DNA from: Candidatus Geothrix odensensis
GTDB lineage: Bacteria; Acidobacteriota; Holophagae; Holophagales; Holophagaceae
Direction: 5' to 3'
Length of the DNA stretch: 64,000 bases
Assembly: GCA_016714685.1 (NCBI GenBank)
Contig: JADKCH010000002.1
Location: 248,001 to 312,000, forward strand
This document shows positions 62,006 through 64,000 of the stretch, piece by piece; the stretch's first letter is position 1; every line of letters starts with the position of its first letter. Both the position numbers and the translations under genes were made by a program. The notes under the pieces were generated by a model that saw only the letters and a program-made list of their open reading frames with translations, was not told the origin of the DNA and made no database searches.

Positions 62006-63218
62006 TTATTTAGTTAAATTTTTTCGAGACGGATCCTTTAAATATTCGATCCAGTTGTTTAAATTGTCTGTTTGGAGCCTTAGAAATGTAAACCGTTTAA
62101 TCAAAGGATCTAATTCTGCTTTGGCCCAATCGATATCCAAATCATGCTTAATATCAGTTTTATCTAACCAATTTCTTTCAGAGAATGTCATGCCCACACA
62201 TGTTTCTAGAAATTCAATTAAAAACCAAAATTTATGATATTGTGACAATTTAACATTTTCTTCTGACCAAACACGCTGGCATTCTTTAATGTAGTCCGTG
62301 GTTGTTTTATTTGTTTCTGTTGGAGAAAATCCGTTGATCCACGGCAAGGATCTAGTCCAAAATAACGCTCGAGAATCAGAAGGGTTTAATTCAAGTTCTT
62401 TTTTCAATGCTCTGTAGGGCTGTAGGGGCTTTCCCAGAACAAAAGAACCTCCCCGGCAAAAAGGAGCGTGCGGAATTTCTCCAGGGTAATTCTCTGTCTT
62501 CATTGGGGATCAGGCCTTGTTCTTTGTGGCCAAATAAACCAGCCCGGGACGCCCCGCCTAACCACATTTCACGCACGAAAGACAAATTCCCTGCCCACGC
62601 AAGATTCCCTGCCTTCAAATTCGTTTCAATTAAAGAATCACATTGTTTTAGCAAGTCCTTTTGGGAACCTTTGTTTACTCGCCAGTAATAGGCGGCCTTA
62701 AAAAGAAAGTTCCCTAGATCTTTCCATTGTCCAGATCCAAGGTCCCCATAGATCACCAAAACATTGATTTGGTCCCGCTTCATTTTTTCTACCTCTGTCC
62801 GGGCCAAAACATGAACATAACCATTTGGAAAAACATGGTAAAAATATTCTTCGACAGGCCCAGAATATCCAGCGGACCGGAAACGCTTCAACGCGGATTC
62901 GGTGAATGAATCCCACCAGTTTAAATCCAATTCTTTAATGAAATAAGGAGTTGTGTCATTTTTACTTGGCCCAATACCTCCACCGATTTCTTCGTGGGGA
63001 AGCAGTTCATCCCATGCATTCTGAATGTAGTTCCGGAATTCAGCACGATCCTGGTCGCCCGCTAAGTACACTCGATGACTCGCATAGTAAGGGATTGCCT
63101 GTCCTTTGGAATCAACAAAGCAGATTCTTACAACATTGTTTGTCTCCGGGGCTACCGCCTCGAGACGCAATCCCCCCCAAGTAGCAAATAATCCGATCGC
63201 AATTATGAATCGCAGCAT
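62006..63218 (-). pseudogene. AT-rich secreted-protein gene, frameshifted
   Basis: Start ATG 63218 opens a signal peptide (MLRFIIAIGLFATWGGLRLEAVA). The first frame runs to 62391, the second to 62006. Dropping one base from the run of six T at 62399-62404 joins them into 403 residues, reading ...TALQSIEKELELNPSDSRALFWTR..., a TPR-like junction. Base and codon use are clearly AT-richer than anything else in the window, and flanking inverted repeats suggest an inserted segment. I do not recognise the family. The frameshift may be a sequencing error. Confidence 0.65.
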
Positions 63219-63348
63219 TTTCAGTGTTTTTCGTGCAATCAATTGGTTTATGGTCTCGGAGATCTTTTCGTTTAACATGACTACTTCTCCACTCACTCCA
63301 AATCGCAGGATTCCCTGGTCCTGCTGCCCATTTTACGGAATGGCCTGG

Positions 63349-63395
63349 GTGTTCATCAGCTTTTATCGGTGTTCCTCGGTGTTCATCGGTGGTTA
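63349..63395 (-). repeat. ACCACCGAT repeat, right copy (inverted)
   Basis: On the minus strand: TTAACCACCGATGAACACCGA, then GGAACACCGATAAAAGCTGATGAACACC. It starts within the TAA stop of the methyltransferase gene, just as the left copy starts within the CocE stop. The two copies face each other around the AT-rich gene. Confidence 0.7.
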
Positions 63396-64000
63396 AAAAA
63401 TTCTTTCCTTCCACCCCTCCAGCACCCTGAACCGGCTGCCCATCATGCCGGGCAGGGTGAGCTGGAGCAGGTTCTCGGTGCGGGCTTTGCGGTCGGCTTC
63501 GGGGAGGGCCATCCATTGGGCGCCCCACTGGTCCAGGGGCGCGTGGGTGCGGATCCACTTGCTCAGCTCCACGTGGCCCAGGCCCGTGAAGCGGTGGCCT
63601 TCGAGCAGGTGGGCCAGGCGGGTGAAGTCCACGTCGGCGGTGAGGTCGGCCTCGCCCAGGTCCTCGTGCCAGCGGCCATCCACGCCGTGGGCCTTGAAGC
63701 GGCGCAGGTCGGCGCCCTTGGCCAGCAGGCGGTCGGCGGACTCGCCGTAGTCCACGGCCAGGAAGAGCCCCGCCTCCAACGGCGCGGCGAGGTCCTCGAC
63801 CAGCCTGGGCAGGGCCTCGCACCACACGCTGCCATCGCGGGGTTCCAGACCATCGGTGTGGGCGGCGAACCAGGCCCCGGCCTCGCCAGGATCCGCCGCC
63901 TGCCACTCGGGCCCGCTGGCCGTCAGCACCTCCCGCGTCCAGCGCTCGCCATCCCAGCGCCAGGGCTGGGCGGGCAGGGCATCGAAGAGCTCGTTGCTGA
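63393..64000 (-). CDS. MidA/NDUFAF7-like SAM-dependent methyltransferase, N-terminus beyond window
   Basis: The frame is open to the window edge; the codons nearest the end read SNELFDALPAQPWRWDGERW, the strongly conserved SNELFDALP motif of the MidA (DUF185) group. Further on are FLAVDYGESADRLL, DVDFTRLAHLLEGHRFTGLGHVELSKWI and the C-terminal LLQLTLPGMMGSRFRVLEG, all typical. The mitochondrial relative methylates an arginine in a complex I subunit; the bacterial substrate is unknown. About 200 residues are visible of an expected 360-400. Confidence 0.85.
   Translation of the reverse strand, partial: SNELFDALPAQPWRWDGERWTREVLTASGPEWQAADPGEAGAWFAAHTDGLEPRDGSVWCEALPRLVEDLAAPLEAGLFLAVDYGESADRLLAKGADLRRFKAHGVDGRWHEDLGEADLTADVDFTRLAHLLEGHRFTGLGHVELSKWIRTHAPLDQWGAQWMALPEADRKARTENLLQLTLPGMMGSRFRVLEGWKERIF

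Overview
The window looks like chromosomal DNA of a high-GC Gram-negative bacterium. The giant multiheme c-type cytochrome with CxxxxCH/CxxCH modules, the small diheme cytochromes, the HME-RND metal pumps and the DsrC/DsrK-type proteins suggest an anaerobic metal-reducing Acidobacteriota of the Geothrix/Holophaga kind. That placement is inferred from gene content; no database search was possible.

Layout. 1-3741: end of one heavy-metal RND system. 3794-12161: metal-resistance cluster A (ArsR regulator, Cys-rich small secreted protein, TolC, adaptor, RND pump, P1B ATPase). It ends at the 3' half of a tRNA-His gene (12288-12332) that lacks its 5' half, which suggests the right end of an integrated island. 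12377-12690: tRNA-associated repeats. 12730-14873: AraC regulator, AhpD-like protein, flavin split-barrel protein. 14923-22151: cluster B, a close paralogue of A without the ATPase, divergent from a DmeF-type CDF exporter across a matching ArsR operator. 22225-29661: PepSY-type membrane protein, DUF4920 protein and a lipoprotein cytochrome of about 2074 residues built from six modules (930-bp exact period in the centre), with one frameshift. 30131-33716: nucleobase uptake genes (UraA, AzgA-like, Tsx-like). 33723-34172: repeats and tRNA-Arg(UCU). 34278-39841: flavin/GAF/HTH sensor pair, two cytochrome genes behind a four-fold 11-bp operator array, and a TPP-dependent E1 alpha/beta pair. 39851-43553: secreted/outer-membrane operon of unknown role. 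44076-47299: SEL1 protein and a two-subunit molybdenum hydroxylase. 47431-47854: repeats and tRNA-Pro(UGG). 47873-52949: LolA-like gene (frameshifted), zinc-ribbon protein, MeaB, PilZ/receiver-like protein (frameshifted), chemoreceptor. 52946-57886: MocR regulator divergent from a DsrC - membrane cytochrome - DsrK-like - cysteine desulfurase operon. 57894-59764: agmatine to putrescine genes. 59920-61833: CocE/NonD hydrolase. 61833-63395: AT-rich segment bounded by inverted ACCACCGAT repeats, carrying one foreign-looking secreted-protein gene. 63393-64000: MidA-like methyltransferase, cut by the window end.

Two things stand out. First, the DsrC/DsrMK-like/cysteine desulfurase operon has no DsrAB and sits behind a PLP-type regulator whose candidate operator covers the -35 box; this suggests a sulfane-sulfur relay from cysteine to a membrane quinone-linked reductase. 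Second, downstream of all three tRNA loci lies an inverted copy of that tRNA's own T-arm followed by a shared GTGG/TTGTGGAG element and hairpins, a family I do not recognise. Four genes are broken by single-base changes at or beside short mononucleotide runs, so sequencing error is likely for at least some of them.
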